From Flagellimonas onchidii (lineage in GTDB: Bacteria; Bacteroidota; Bacteroidia; Flavobacteriales; Flavobacteriaceae): a stretch of 64,000 nucleotides of DNA. The stretch covers positions 62,001-126,000 of the forward strand of contig NZ_SRXX01000010.1 in assembly GCF_004804315.1 (NCBI RefSeq), read 5' to 3'. Made by a program: the position numbers and the translations under genes. The notes below the pieces were generated by a model, which saw only the letters and a list, made by a program, of their open reading frames with translations, was not told the origin of the DNA and made no database searches. Shown piece after piece: positions 1 to 9,621 of the stretch (position 1 is its first letter; each line of letters opens with the position of its first letter).

Positions 1-2606
1 TCCTGAGCCCAGACTACATCATTGGCATTTTTATACTTTTTGAGGATGCTTCTCATTTCCTTAGTTGGCAAGGGGAACAATTGTTCCAATCGCACCAAGG
101 CTACATCATCCCGTTTTAATTCTTCCTTTTTGTCCAATAAATCGTAGTAAAACTTACCGGTACAGAAAACCAATGTTTTCACCTTGGAAGCTGAAGCCCT
201 TGCATCATCAATGACCATTTGAAAACTTCCTTTGGCCATTTCTTCTTTTGTTGACAATACCTTTGGATGTCTCAATAAACTTTTTGGAGTGAAAACCACT
301 AATGGCTTTCTAAATCCGGCTTTCATTTGTCTTCGCAACAAGTGAAACATATTTGCCGGTGTAGTCACATCGGCCACATACATATTGTCCTTGGCACACA
401 ACTGAAGGTAACGTTCCATACGTGCTGAGGAGTGTTCGGCTCCTTGGCCTTCATATCCGTGAGGTAATAGGAGAACCAGTCCATTTTGCAATTTCCATTT
501 ATCTTCTGCCGAAGAAAGGTATTGGTCTATGACAATTTGAGCCCCATTACTAAAATCACCGAATTGTGCCTCCCAAATGGTCAAGGTTTTTGGACTTGCC
601 ATGGCGTAACCATAATCAAAGCCCATTACCGCATATTCTGATAACAGTGAATTGTATATATGGAATTTGCCGTTTTGATTGGATCCCAATTCATTAAGTA
701 AAGTAACTTCCTCCTCATGCATTTCGGTCTTGATCACTGCATGTCGATGTGAGAACGTTCCCCGCTCAACATCCTGACCTGTCATACGTACATCATAACC
801 TTCTTCAATCAAGGAACCGTAAGCCAACAATTCTCCCATGGCCCAATCGAGCTGGTTATCCTCAAAATACATTTTATTACGAGCAGCAACTAATCTTTCC
901 AGCTTGCGCAAGAATTTCTTTCCTTCGGGAAGGGCAGTGATACTTTTCGCAATGGCATCCAGTTTTTTCTGCGGGTAAGAGGTTTTGATATCTCCCAGCA
1001 TCGCATCTTCGGTCACTTGACCAAAACCTTCCCATTCATCTTGCATAAACGGTGTGATCACCGTCTTTTCCACCTTACGGGAATCCAATAAATCTTCCTC
1101 AAGGTTTTTCTTGTACTCAGCTTCGAGGTTCTTTACATAATCCTTATCAATGATTCCTTCTGCCAGTAGTCGTTCCGCATAAATATCCCGTGGATTCTTA
1201 TGTTTGGAAATGGATTTATATAATAAGGGTTGGGTGAATTTAGGTTCATCTCCTTCATTGTGACCATACTTTCGATATCCCAATAAATCTAAAAAGACAT
1301 CCCTTTTGTATCGCATGCGATATTCTAACGCAAAGGTTGCCGCGTGCACCACCGCTTCGGCATCATCAGCATTAACGTGAAGTACGGGAGATAGGGTCAC
1401 TTTGCCCACATCCGTACAATAGGTTGAAGATCTTGCGTCAAGGTAATTTGTTGTAAATCCAATTTGATTATTCACTACTATATGAATGGTTCCGCCTGTA
1501 TGATACCCATCCAAGCGAGCCATTTGAATAACTTCATAAACTATACCTTGACCAGCAAAGGCTGCATCACCGTGCACCAAGATGGGCAACACCTCTGAAA
1601 CATTTTCTTTGTGGTGTCGATCTTGTTTTGCTCTTGCAATTCCTTCAACAATACCATTCACAGTTTCTAAATGCGAAGGGTTTGGAGCAATATTCATATT
1701 GACCACTTTCCCTGAATCGGTTTCCCGTCTGGAAGTCCATCCCAAATGATATTTTACATCCCCATCAAAGATGGTTTCTTCATAATCCTTCCCATCAAAC
1801 TCACTAAAAATGTCTTTTGGAGATTTTCCAAAAATATTGGTCAACACATTCAAGCGACCACGGTGGGCCATTCCCATTACAAATTGCTTCACTCCTGCAC
1901 CCGCTGCCTTTTCAATAATGACATCTAGAGCTGGAATCAAGGATTCCCCTCCTTCAAGTGAAAAACGTTTTTGGCCCACATATTTGGTATGCAAAAAACC
2001 TTCAAAAGAAACCGCTTCATTCAGCTTTCTAAGGATATTTTTCTTTTCTTCAGGAGAAAAATTTGGGTGATTATCATTAACATTCAGCCAAACCTGAATC
2101 CATTGGATTCGCTCAGGGGTGCGAATGTACATATACTCCACCCCAATTGCATCACAATAAATTCGTTCCAGATGAGCAATTATTTCCTTTAGCTTGCTGG
2201 GTCCCTTACCTATGATTTTACCAGCATCAAATACGGTATCCAAATCCTCAGCGGAAAGTCCGAAATTGGACAGATCCAAGGTGGGGTCATATTTTCTTCG
2301 TTCACGAACCGGGTTTGTCTGGGTGAACAAATGTCCACGGGTTCGATAGCCATCAATAAGTTTTATAACTTGAAATTCCTTCTGAAGCGATTGCGGAATT
2401 TCTACTTGTCGACCATTGGACAATGCCAGAGTCCCGTTGGTTTCTGCTATATCGAGTTCATCCAAGGAACTTTCCAAGCCAAAATCGAATCCTTGAAAAA
2501 AAGCCCTCCAACTGGGCTCAAGACTATCGGGGCTCGTTAAGTATTTATCGTACAGCTCCGCAAAAAACGAGGTATGCGCAGCATTTAAAAATGAATATTT
2601 ATCCAT
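1..2606 (-). CDS. sucA: 2-oxoglutarate dehydrogenase E1 component, 3' end outside window
   Basis: This is the thiamine-diphosphate E1 subunit of the 2-oxoglutarate dehydrogenase complex of the TCA cycle, which decarboxylates 2-oxoglutarate and passes the succinyl group to SucB. I translated it by hand from the ATG at 2606. The protein starts MDKYSFLNAAHTSFFAELYD, the usual E1 N-terminal helix that binds E2. Further on are an HGDAAFAGQG stretch, NNQIGFTTN (ThDP/Mg site) and GHNEGDEP, all E1 hallmarks. About 868 residues are visible. The window edge cuts the gene inside the conserved VVWAQE segment, so only some 60 C-terminal residues are missing. The frame is open throughout. sucB would be expected just beyond the left edge. 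Confidence 0.96.
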   Translation of the reverse strand, partial: MDKYSFLNAAHTSFFAELYDKYLTSPDSLEPSWRAFFQGFDFGLESSLDELDIAETNGTLALSNGRQVEIPQSLQKEFQVIKLIDGYRTRGHLFTQTNPVRERRKYDPTLDLSNFGLSAEDLDTVFDAGKIIGKGPSKLKEIIAHLERIYCDAIGVEYMYIRTPERIQWIQVWLNVNDNHPNFSPEEKKNILRKLNEAVSFEGFLHTKYVGQKRFSLEGGESLIPALDVIIEKAAGAGVKQFVMGMAHRGRLNVLTNIFGKSPKDIFSEFDGKDYEETIFDGDVKYHLGWTSRRETDSGKVVNMNIAPNPSHLETVNGIVEGIARAKQDRHHKENVSEVLPILVHGDAAFAGQGIVYEVIQMARLDGYHTGGTIHIVVNNQIGFTTNYLDARSSTYCTDVGKVTLSPVLHVNADDAEAVVHAATFALEYRMRYKRDVFLDLLGYRKYGHNEGDEPKFTQPLLYKSISKHKNPRDIYAERLLAEGIIDKDYVKNLEAEYKKNLEEDLLDSRKVEKTVITPFMQDEWEGFGQVTEDAMLGDIKTSYPQKKLDAIAKSITALPEGKKFLRKLERLVAARNKMYFEDNQLDWAMGELLAYGSLIEEGYDVRMTGQDVERGTFSHRHAVIKTEMHEEEVTLLNELGSNQNGKFHIYNSLLSEYAVMGFDYGYAMASPKTLTIWEAQFGDFSNGAQIVIDQYLSSAEDKWKLQNGLVLLLPHGYEGQGAEHSSARMERYLQLCAKDNMYVADVTTPANMFHLLRRQMKAGFRKPLVVFTPKSLLRHPKVLSTKEEMAKGSFQMVIDDARASASKVKTLVFCTGKFYYDLLDKKEELKRDDVALVRLEQLFPLPTKEMRSILKKYKNANDVVWAQ

Positions 2607-2643
2607 TGACAGTTTTTAGCTAAAACCTATCCAAAAATTTAAC

Positions 2644-2670
2644 CAAAAATACAACAAATACTATTCTTAG
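2644..2670 (-). promoter_or_regulatory. Predicted Bacteroidota promoter of sucA
   Basis: On the minus strand a TATTTTTG box (2651-2644) matches the Bacteroidota -7 consensus TAnnTTTG. It is preceded at about 21 bp by TTG (GTTTGTTGACC). It lies 38 bp upstream of the sucA ATG. This is a pattern match only. Confidence 0.45.
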
Positions 2671-2704
2671 GTCAACAAACTTGGCCATATTTGACAAAAT
2701 CTAC

Positions 2705-3061
2705 CTAGGAGTTATATTTATGTTTAAGCCAAACCTTCTGCCACTCCCTTTTTAATATCAAAAAGCATATTTGGGCGGATGCATCCGCGGCATCAAGCGG
2801 ACCCATTTTCTTTATCTCCTTTTCTGAGATATCAACCACATAGAGCAGGTTCAAATATTGCTGAAATCTCTCCAATAAAAGAAAGTAGATTTTCTCTCGA
2901 AGCACATCATGCAACTGTAAAGGCTCCATATCACCTTCCAGCTTCACATCTATGTTAGCTAAAGAAAAATCTTTCCGAATTTGCTGAAGTAAGTTTGTAT
3001 AAAGATGTTCCTTTTGCGCTGATTGCAACACTTCAATGCTTCTATCGAAATTGGATTCCAT
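2705..3061 (-). CDS. Conserved hypothetical protein, 118 aa
   Basis: I do not recognise the family. The 118-residue product is probably cytoplasmic: no signal peptide or membrane segment, rich in charged and leucine residues, and likely all-helical. It sits between sucA and the amidohydrolase gene, on the same strand, with 32 bp to the latter, so the two may be co-transcribed. The frame is clean and composition resembles the neighbours, so it is probably a real gene. No function is proposed. Confidence 0.7.
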   Translation of the reverse strand: MESNFDRSIEVLQSAQKEHLYTNLLQQIRKDFSLANIDVKLEGDMEPLQLHDVLREKIYFLLLERFQQYLNLLYVVDISEKEIKKMGPLDAADASAQICFLILKREWQKVWLKHKYNS

Positions 3062-3093
3062 AGGGTATCTACGTCCAATTTTACAAATAGGAT

Positions 3094-4371
3094 TTACTCC
3101 GACTTATAAATTTTTCCTTCTTTCATCACAAAATTCACATTTTCCAGCGTCTTAACATTCTTCAATGGGTTTTCATCAACAGCAACAATATCCGCAACAA
3201 AACCCTTTTTTAATTGCCCCAGCTCGTTTTTCATGCCCAAGAGCTCTGCATTGGTTATTGTAGCGGAACGTAGTGCATCAATCACTGGCATGCCCGCTTC
3301 ATGCATATAAGTAAATTCTTTTCCATTGTCACCATGGGGTGATACACCTGCATCAGTACCAAAAGCAATGGGCACCCCCTTTTCATAGGCCTTTTTGAAG
3401 TTCTTCTCACTTACCGGACCAATTTCTTTAGCTTTTTTAGCCACAATCGGAGGTAAAAAACCTGGAATTTCTGCCATTTGTGCAGCAGCTTTCCCAGCAG
3501 AAATGGTAGGCACAAGATAAGTATTGTGTTTTACCATTAAATCCATAGTAGGTTCTTTCATTAAGGTACCATGTTCTATTGTTTTTATACCAGCTTTGAT
3601 AGCCCTTCGCATACCTTCATCACCATGTGCATGAGCAGCAGTTAGCATTCCATAATCCTTCGCTGTTTCAACGATAGCTTCTATTTCTTCAGTAGTAAAT
3701 TGAGGATTCTGTCCACTTTTAGCAACACTCAAAACCCCGCCAGTAGCAGTTATTTTAATAACATCGGCTCCATCTTTATAACGTTGTCTAACGGCTTTTC
3801 GAGCATCTTCCGGCGAGTTAACTACACCCTCTTTTGGACCAGGGTCACCCATTAAGGAAATTTTCATTCCATTGGTTGGGTCAGCATGTCCTCCGGTAGT
3901 CCCAATGGCTTTACCCGCAGTAAAAATTCGTGGCCCTACTACCAAGCCTTTTGCTATGGCTTTTCGCAGTGCAATATTTACCCCAGAGCCTCCTAAGTCC
4001 CTCACAGTTGTAAACCCAGCCAATAAAGTTCGTTTTGCATACACTGTAGACTGAAATGCCACATCAGCATCATTTTTAGTAAAACGATCTAAGTAACGAG
4101 TAGGGCTTGATTCTCCTTCGATATGAACGTGCATATCAATAAATCCCGGGAGCACTGTTTTATCCTTCAAATCGACAACTACGTCATCGGTGCCACCGGA
4201 TTGGAATCCGTTTTCAATGGATTTAATGTTTTTCCCCGAAACAATAATGGTTTTTTCAGATAAGACCTTACCTGAATCCACATCAACTATTTGTCCACAC
4301 TGAAGATAGGTGTCCTGAGCAGAAACAACGCCACAAAAAAGCGATATTACGAATAAAAGAGAGTTTTTCAT
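3094..4371 (-). CDS. Exported metal-dependent amidohydrolase (imidazolonepropionase-like / prolidase-like)
   Basis: The 425-aa protein has an N-terminal signal peptide (MKNSLLFVISLFCGVVSAQD, cleavage likely after SAQ), so it acts in the periplasm or is secreted. The amidohydrolase metal-site motifs are all present in order: HVHIE on the first strand, a lysine in the DVIKITATGG segment, AAHAHG, TIEHGT, and the aspartate in FGTDAGVSPHG. This is the Xaa-Pro dipeptidase / imidazolonepropionase-like branch often annotated in marine Bacteroidota for dipeptide or imidazolone-like substrates. The exact substrate cannot be told from sequence. It is read in the same direction as the 118-aa gene downstream, while galE upstream is separated from it by a terminator. 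Confidence 0.88.
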   Translation of the reverse strand: MKNSLLFVISLFCGVVSAQDTYLQCGQIVDVDSGKVLSEKTIIVSGKNIKSIENGFQSGGTDDVVVDLKDKTVLPGFIDMHVHIEGESSPTRYLDRFTKNDADVAFQSTVYAKRTLLAGFTTVRDLGGSGVNIALRKAIAKGLVVGPRIFTAGKAIGTTGGHADPTNGMKISLMGDPGPKEGVVNSPEDARKAVRQRYKDGADVIKITATGGVLSVAKSGQNPQFTTEEIEAIVETAKDYGMLTAAHAHGDEGMRRAIKAGIKTIEHGTLMKEPTMDLMVKHNTYLVPTISAGKAAAQMAEIPGFLPPIVAKKAKEIGPVSEKNFKKAYEKGVPIAFGTDAGVSPHGDNGKEFTYMHEAGMPVIDALRSATITNAELLGMKNELGQLKKGFVADIVAVDENPLKNVKTLENVNFVMKEGKIYKSE

Positions 4372-4453
4372 TTTTATTTGAGTTAGCCTATTATGCTTTT
4401 AAATGTAAGCATACATTCCGTGATAACCATAAAATGAAAAACCCATAAAGAAA

Positions 4454-4476
4454 AAGCCCGTCTTGTTGACGGGCTT
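4454..4476 (-). terminator. Rho-independent terminator after galE
   Basis: A perfect 9-bp stem (AAGCCCGTC / GACGGGCTT) with a TTGTT loop is followed on the minus strand by CTTTTTC. It begins 10 bp after the galE stop codon and so ends the aminotransferase-galE transcript. Confidence 0.9.
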
Positions 4477-4485
4477 AAATATCAT

Positions 4486-5502
4486 TTAATTTCGGATTTT
4501 CTGTTCCCAGTCCCATGCAGACTTCATTGAATCGTCCAAGGTGGAGTGTGCCTTCCAACCCAAAACGTTATTTGCTTTCTTCGTATCGGCATATGCCTGT
4601 ATTACATCCCCAGCTCTGCGATCTACTATTTTGTAGTTCAATTTTTCGTTGGACACTTTTTCAAAACTTTGGATAACTTCCAAAACAGAACTTCCTTTTC
4701 CGGTTCCCAAATTGAAAACTTCGTAATTGGATTGGTTCTTTTTAGCCAAAAGACGTTGCAATGCAACCACGTGGGCTTTCGCTAAGTCCACTACATGGAT
4801 ATAATCTCGAATACATGTTCCATCTTCGGTAGGATAATCATCTCCAAAAACAGAAAGCTGTTCTCTTAAACCAACTCCTGTTTGTGTGATGAACGGTACT
4901 AAATTCTGCGGAACTCCTATTGGTAATTCTCCTATCTCAACTGATGGGTGTGCACCAATGGGATTGAAATAGCGCAATGAAATTGCCGCCAATTGTGGAT
5001 TCACATGGCAAGTATCACTGATGATTTCCTCTCCAACCTGTTTGGTGTTCCCGTAAGGCGATTCTGCTGGTTTCACGGGAGCGTCTTCTGTAATTGGAAG
5101 GGTATCTGCCTGACCATAAACGGTGCAAGACGAACTAAAAATAAAGTTTCCCTTGTCCAATTTTGTTAGCTCTTGAAGCATATATACTAAAACTCCAAGG
5201 TTATTTTCGTAATAGAGCAAAGGATTCTCCACGCTCTCACCAACCGCTTTGGAAGCGGCAAAATGAATAACACCTTCCAAATCCCCATGCCTTTTAAAGA
5301 AATCTTGCACTTTGTTTTTATCGCGAAGGTCAAATTTTTCAAAAATGGGTTTCTTCCCCGTGATGGCCACTATTCCATCTAAAACATTTTCCGAAGAATT
5401 GGAGAGATTATCAATAATAACTACTTCAAAACCTTCATTCTGTAATTCGACAACGGTATGCGAACCTATAAATCCTAGTCCACCGGTTACAAGTATCTTC
5501 AT
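4486..5502 (-). CDS. galE: UDP-glucose 4-epimerase
   Basis: GalE interconverts UDP-glucose and UDP-galactose with bound NAD, feeding galactose into surface glycans. The 338-aa length is standard for bacterial GalE. The extended SDR motifs are visible: GGLGFIGSH at residues 7-15 for NAD binding, SSSCTVYG with the active-site Ser/Thr, and YGNTK as the catalytic YxxxK. The C-terminal half has the epimerase DYIHVVDLA and FNLGTGKG signatures. It lies 2 bp after the DegT-family aminotransferase gene, so the two form one leftward operon closed by the hairpin at 4454-4476. The pairing suggests nucleotide-sugar metabolism for envelope polysaccharide. Confidence 0.96.
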   Translation of the reverse strand: MKILVTGGLGFIGSHTVVELQNEGFEVVIIDNLSNSSENVLDGIVAITGKKPIFEKFDLRDKNKVQDFFKRHGDLEGVIHFAASKAVGESVENPLLYYENNLGVLVYMLQELTKLDKGNFIFSSSCTVYGQADTLPITEDAPVKPAESPYGNTKQVGEEIISDTCHVNPQLAAISLRYFNPIGAHPSVEIGELPIGVPQNLVPFITQTGVGLREQLSVFGDDYPTEDGTCIRDYIHVVDLAKAHVVALQRLLAKKNQSNYEVFNLGTGKGSSVLEVIQSFEKVSNEKLNYKIVDRRAGDVIQAYADTKKANNVLGWKAHSTLDDSMKSAWDWEQKIRN

Positions 5503-5504
5503 GG

Positions 5505-6641
5505 TTAATTGTTTACAAAGTCTATGACCAAGTTGGTTATGTATTCTATTTGCTCATCATCCAGCTCCGTGTGCATTGGAAGTGAAATCACTTCTTTGAC
5601 CAATTGATTGGTCACAGGAAAATCAGCTTCATTGTATCGCTCATCTACATAAGCTTTTTGCAAATGCAGCGGAATTGGATAATACACTCCACAAGGAACG
5701 CCATTATCGTTCAAATGTTGCACCAAATTGTCTCTTTTTTCGTTCAAAATACGAAGTGTATACTGATGAAATACATGACCATCCGCCTCTTCACGAAGTA
5801 CTTTGGGCGTTATGATATCGGACTGTCCTTCAAACGCCTTGGTATATTTTTCAGCTGCTTCTCTTCTTTTTTTGTTATAAGCATCCAAATTGGGGAGTTT
5901 CGCTCTTAAAACTGCAGCTTGAATGGAATCCAACCGGGAATTTACTCCTACAACATCATGATGGTATCTTTTGTACATTCCGTGGTTCACCATCCCTCGA
6001 ATGGTATGGGCCAAATCATCATCGTTGGTAAAAATAGCTCCGCCATCGCCGTAGCAACCTAAATTTTTGGAAGGAAAGAAGGAAGTTGAAGCTACATGAC
6101 CTATAGCGCCTGCTTTTTGTTTTTTTCCATCTTGAGATATATATGAAGCGCCTATTGCCTGTGCGTTATCCTCAATTACATAAAGATTATGCTTTTCGGC
6201 CAGTTCCATTATGGCATCCATATTAGCACACTGCCCAAATAAATGAACTGGAACGATTGCTTTGGTTTTTGGTGTGATGGCTTTTTCAATGGCTTTTGGA
6301 TCGATATTAAAAGAATCAGGCTCCACGTCGACCAAAACAGGTGTCAGGTTCAACAATGCAATCACCTCAACGGTTGCGGCAAAGGTAAAATCAGCAGTTA
6401 TGACCTCATCACCTGGTTCAAGTCCAAGACCCATCATACAAATTTGCAGTGCATCGGTACCGTTGGCGCATGGAATTACATGTTTTACCTCTAAATAATC
6501 TTCTAACTCTTTCTGAAAGGCATGAACATGAGGACCATTGATAAAAGCTGAGGAATCGAGGACTTCGGTAATGGAGGAATTTACCTGCTCTTTTATGCCC
6601 TCATATTGACCCTTTAGGTCAACCATTTGAATTTTCTTCAT
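5505..6641 (-). CDS. DegT/DnrJ/EryC1/StrS family PLP-dependent sugar aminotransferase
   Basis: A member of the family that transfers an amino group to keto-sugars bound to nucleotides, usually for lipopolysaccharide or glycan sugars. The PLP-binding lysine lies in FFPSKNLGCYGDGG, and family motifs such as CANGTDAL, HLFGQCANMD and IEDNAQAIG are present. I chose the ATG at 6641 (MKKIQMVDLKGQYEG), where homology to the family begins. An upstream in-frame ATG at 6686 would add 15 hydrophobic residues unlike the family. It overlaps nothing and is 2 bp from galE. The sugar substrate cannot be assigned. Confidence 0.9.
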   Translation of the reverse strand: MKKIQMVDLKGQYEGIKEQVNSSITEVLDSSAFINGPHVHAFQKELEDYLEVKHVIPCANGTDALQICMMGLGLEPGDEVITADFTFAATVEVIALLNLTPVLVDVEPDSFNIDPKAIEKAITPKTKAIVPVHLFGQCANMDAIMELAEKHNLYVIEDNAQAIGASYISQDGKKQKAGAIGHVASTSFFPSKNLGCYGDGGAIFTNDDDLAHTIRGMVNHGMYKRYHHDVVGVNSRLDSIQAAVLRAKLPNLDAYNKKRREAAEKYTKAFEGQSDIITPKVLREEADGHVFHQYTLRILNEKRDNLVQHLNDNGVPCGVYYPIPLHLQKAYVDERYNEADFPVTNQLVKEVISLPMHTELDDEQIEYITNLVIDFVNN

Positions 6642-6720
6642 CCGAAAAATATATGAGTGGACAAAATTAAGAAATAAAGCTTCCATGGCCTATTGTGGAA
6701 AGGATGTATTTTAGCGGAAA

Positions 6721-7965
6721 ATGATTCTGGTGCGCATACTTTATAACTTTTTATTGCACTTATCTTGGATGGTATTACACATTGTGGCCATCTTCAACTC
6801 AAAAATCAATCTATTTGTTAGGGGTCGAAAGCATTCTGAGGCTCTTCTAAAAGCAAATCCCTTAGCCAATCAACAGGTTATTTGGATGCATGTGGCATCA
6901 TTGGGCGAGTACGAACAAGGTCTCCCGATTCTTGAAAAGATTAGATTGACTTACCCAGCCCACAAAATTGTACTTACTTTCTTTTCTCCTTCGGGATATG
7001 AGGTCAAAAAGGATAAAGCCGAGGCAGATTTGGTTCTATATCTTCCGATGGATACTATTTCCAATGCAAAAAAGTTCATCAACACGTTAAAACCAGAACT
7101 TGCCATTTTTATCAAGTATGAAATCTGGCCCAACTATCTATATGAATTGAAGCAAAAGAACATCCCTACCCTTTTGGCTTCGGCCATATTCTCGAAAAGA
7201 CAGGTTTTCTTTAAATGGTACGGGGGCTTTATGCGAAAAAGCCTCAAGGTTTTTGAGCATTTTTTTGTGCAGGATCAAAACTCGAAACGTCTTCTTGATT
7301 CCATAGGATTCACCAACACCATGGTAAGCGGAGATACTCGTTTTGACCGGGTTTCTAAAATTATGGAGCATAACAATCAGCTGGACTTTATGGACAGTTT
7401 CAAGGGAAATAGTTTTTGTTTTGTTATCGGAAGCTCATGGCCCGAAGACGAAAAAATACTGATTGATTATTGCAATACTTCCGAAGCTTCCATAAAATAC
7501 GTAATTGCGCCCCATAACATTAAACAAAGCCACATAGAGGAGTTGAAAAGCAGCATCACTAAAAAAAGTATTTGCTATTCTGATATTGAAGGGGCAAAAC
7601 TTCCTGATTTTGAAGTACTTATTGTAGACACTATTGGCCTGTTGACCAAAATATATAGCTATGCCGATGTGGCTCATGTAGGTGGCGGATTTGCCACAGG
7701 ACTTCACAATACCTTGGAGCCGGCCACTTTTGGCATTCCCGTAATTATCGGTCCAAAGTATGATGGATTTAAAGAGGCCGAGGATTTAGTTGAGCAGAAT
7801 GGCATTCATGTGGTGCACAATAAATTAGAATTCAAAAATTTAATGAATGGTTTTGTTTCCGATGATAATTTCAGGAAAACTACAGGAACCATCAATTCCG
7901 CATACGTAAATGAAAACAAAGGAGCCACATCCTTGATTTTCGAACATATCAAAACTTTTCTCTAA
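6721..7965 (+). CDS. waaA: 3-deoxy-D-manno-octulosonic acid (Kdo) transferase
   Basis: WaaA adds Kdo from CMP-Kdo to lipid A precursor on the inner face of the inner membrane, the first step of LPS core synthesis. The 414-aa length fits the family. An N-terminal hydrophobic anchor (residues about 5-27) precedes the GT-B fold. Conserved elements are MHVASLGEYEQG near residue 60 (with the catalytic Glu), KYEIWPNYL, GSSWPEDE and the C-terminal GGGFATGLHNTLEPA loop that binds the CMP moiety. It is transcribed divergently from the aminotransferase-galE pair, with only 79 bp between. The MFS gene starts 30 bp downstream in the same direction. Confidence 0.95.
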   Translation: MILVRILYNFLLHLSWMVLHIVAIFNSKINLFVRGRKHSEALLKANPLANQQVIWMHVASLGEYEQGLPILEKIRLTYPAHKIVLTFFSPSGYEVKKDKAEADLVLYLPMDTISNAKKFINTLKPELAIFIKYEIWPNYLYELKQKNIPTLLASAIFSKRQVFFKWYGGFMRKSLKVFEHFFVQDQNSKRLLDSIGFTNTMVSGDTRFDRVSKIMEHNNQLDFMDSFKGNSFCFVIGSSWPEDEKILIDYCNTSEASIKYVIAPHNIKQSHIEELKSSITKKSICYSDIEGAKLPDFEVLIVDTIGLLTKIYSYADVAHVGGGFATGLHNTLEPATFGIPVIIGPKYDGFKEAEDLVEQNGIHVVHNKLEFKNLMNGFVSDDNFRKTTGTINSAYVNENKGATSLIFEHIKTFL

Positions 7966-7995
7966 CTTTTGTCGACTTAAATATAGCCGACCTTT

Positions 7996-9342
7996 ATGAA
8001 AAATAGAATTTTTAGAATTTCGCTTACTGCCGCATTGGCTGGATTTTTATTTGGGTTTGACACCGTTGTTATCAGTGGTGCCAACCTACCCATTAAACAA
8101 CTTTGGAATACCAGCCCGTTATTCCATGGCACATTCATTATGAGTATGGCCCTCTGGGGAACTGTTCTTGGGGCACTACTTGGAGGAATCCCTACAAAAA
8201 TTTTGGGCAGAAAAAAAACCTTGTTTTGGGTCGGAGTGCTATTTTTTGTTTCTGCTCTCGGATGCGCTTTTGCACCTGAACCCTATTTATTTTCCTTTTT
8301 TCGGTTCGTAGGTGGAATTGGTGTCGGCATATCATCGGTGGCAGCCCCTATTTACATTTCTGAAATTACTACCAGCAACAATCGAGGAAAGCTGGGCGGA
8401 TTATACCAATTTTGGCTTGTGTTAGGAATTTTGGTGGCTTTTATCTCAAATTGGGCCCTTAAGGGCTTTGATGGGGCCAATGATTGGCGTTGGATGCTAG
8501 GAATCGAAGGGCTACCCGCTCTTCTTTACATCCTTATGGTACTTAAAATACCCAACAGCCCAAGGTGGTTAATATCACAAAAAAAGGATGTCAACGCTGC
8601 CCGAAGTGTATTTAACAGTATTTATTCCCCCGAAGAAACAGAAAAGCAAATTCATGAAATCCAGACAAATTTGGAGCATTCCACAGCCAATGAAAGCCTT
8701 TTTCAAAAAAAATACTCCAATATTTTATGGTTAGGATTTTTGATTGCTTTTTTCAATCAATTGTCAGGTATTAATTTTGTGCTCTACTACGCGCCTGAAA
8801 TATTGGAACAAGCAGGTTTAGGCGGCAAAGAATCTCTTTTTAACTCCATAGCTATTGGTATTGTCAATCTAATATTCACAATTATCGGTGTTAGGCTACT
8901 CGATAAGTTAGGGCGGCGTCAGTTAATTATTATTGGATCTATAGGGTATATTTTCAGCTTGATTATGGTGGGTATTTGTTTCCAGCAACAATTAGCACCA
9001 TCGTTCACCATCTTTTTTATATGCTTGTTTGTAGCATCACATGCCATAGGTCAAGGTGCCGTAATATGGGTCTTCATTTCAGAGATTTTTCCAAATCGCG
9101 TACGCGCGTATGGCCAATCATGGGGCACCAGTACGCATTGGGTATTTGCGGCATTGATTACCTTGATCACCCCAATTTTTCTTGACAATCAAGAGGGTTA
9201 TATGAAAGACTCTGTATGGTATATTTACTACTTTTTCGCCGGTATGATGGTACTGCAGCTTTTATGGGCTATCATCAAAATGCCCGAGACCAAGGGAATT
9301 TCATTAGAAGAATTAGAGAAAAAGTTGATTAAAAAAAGTTAG
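7996..9342 (+). CDS. Sugar-porter family MFS transporter
   Basis: An inner-membrane secondary transporter of the sugar porter family (XylE/GLUT type), with 448 residues and about 12 membrane segments. Signature motifs are visible: GFDTVVISGA in the first helix, PIYISEI after helix 4, PNSPRWLI at the end of helix 6, NQLSGINFVLYY in helix 7 (sugar-binding QLSG), and PETKG at the C-terminus. The substrate is probably a hexose or pentose symported with H+ or Na+, but sequence does not say which. It lies 30 bp after waaA, which may mean co-transcription without a functional link. Confidence 0.93.
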   Translation: MKNRIFRISLTAALAGFLFGFDTVVISGANLPIKQLWNTSPLFHGTFIMSMALWGTVLGALLGGIPTKILGRKKTLFWVGVLFFVSALGCAFAPEPYLFSFFRFVGGIGVGISSVAAPIYISEITTSNNRGKLGGLYQFWLVLGILVAFISNWALKGFDGANDWRWMLGIEGLPALLYILMVLKIPNSPRWLISQKKDVNAARSVFNSIYSPEETEKQIHEIQTNLEHSTANESLFQKKYSNILWLGFLIAFFNQLSGINFVLYYAPEILEQAGLGGKESLFNSIAIGIVNLIFTIIGVRLLDKLGRRQLIIIGSIGYIFSLIMVGICFQQQLAPSFTIFFICLFVASHAIGQGAVIWVFISEIFPNRVRAYGQSWGTSTHWVFAALITLITPIFLDNQEGYMKDSVWYIYYFFAGMMVLQLLWAIIKMPETKGISLEELEKKLIKKS

Positions 9343-9458
9343 ATTTGGAGCTAGTCAGGACAGAACATACCTTAAAACTGCCATTTAATCGAATATCAGT
9401 CAGGAGTTTATGGTCAATGAGTGAATAATTCCGTACATTGAAGGAAATTCACACTATT

Positions 9459-9587
9459 ATGACTGATGAAATTTCCTTTGGCAATAAAATGCTTGTTGGC
9501 TTTTTGCGCTTAATGGTATTTGTGCTAGTTCTTATTTTGGTCGCAATCCCAGTTTGTATTTTACTGGATTTTATTGGCCTTTTATAA
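9459..9587 (+). CDS. Small single-pass membrane protein, 42 aa
   Basis: An ATG at 9459 opens a 42-codon frame ending in TAA at 9587. The product starts MTDEISFGNKMLVGFLRLMV and is nearly all one transmembrane helix (about residues 11-38), with a polar N-terminus. It lies in the gap between the MFS gene and the convergent lipoprotein gene. GGAA (9443-9446) lies a short distance upstream. I do not recognise it. The clear helix and isolated position favour a real small protein over a chance frame. Confidence 0.4.
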   Translation: MTDEISFGNKMLVGFLRLMVFVLVLILVAIPVCILLDFIGLL

Positions 9588-9621
9588 TGTCCAAAACGGC
9601 ACATCTTCCATTTTCCCCATG

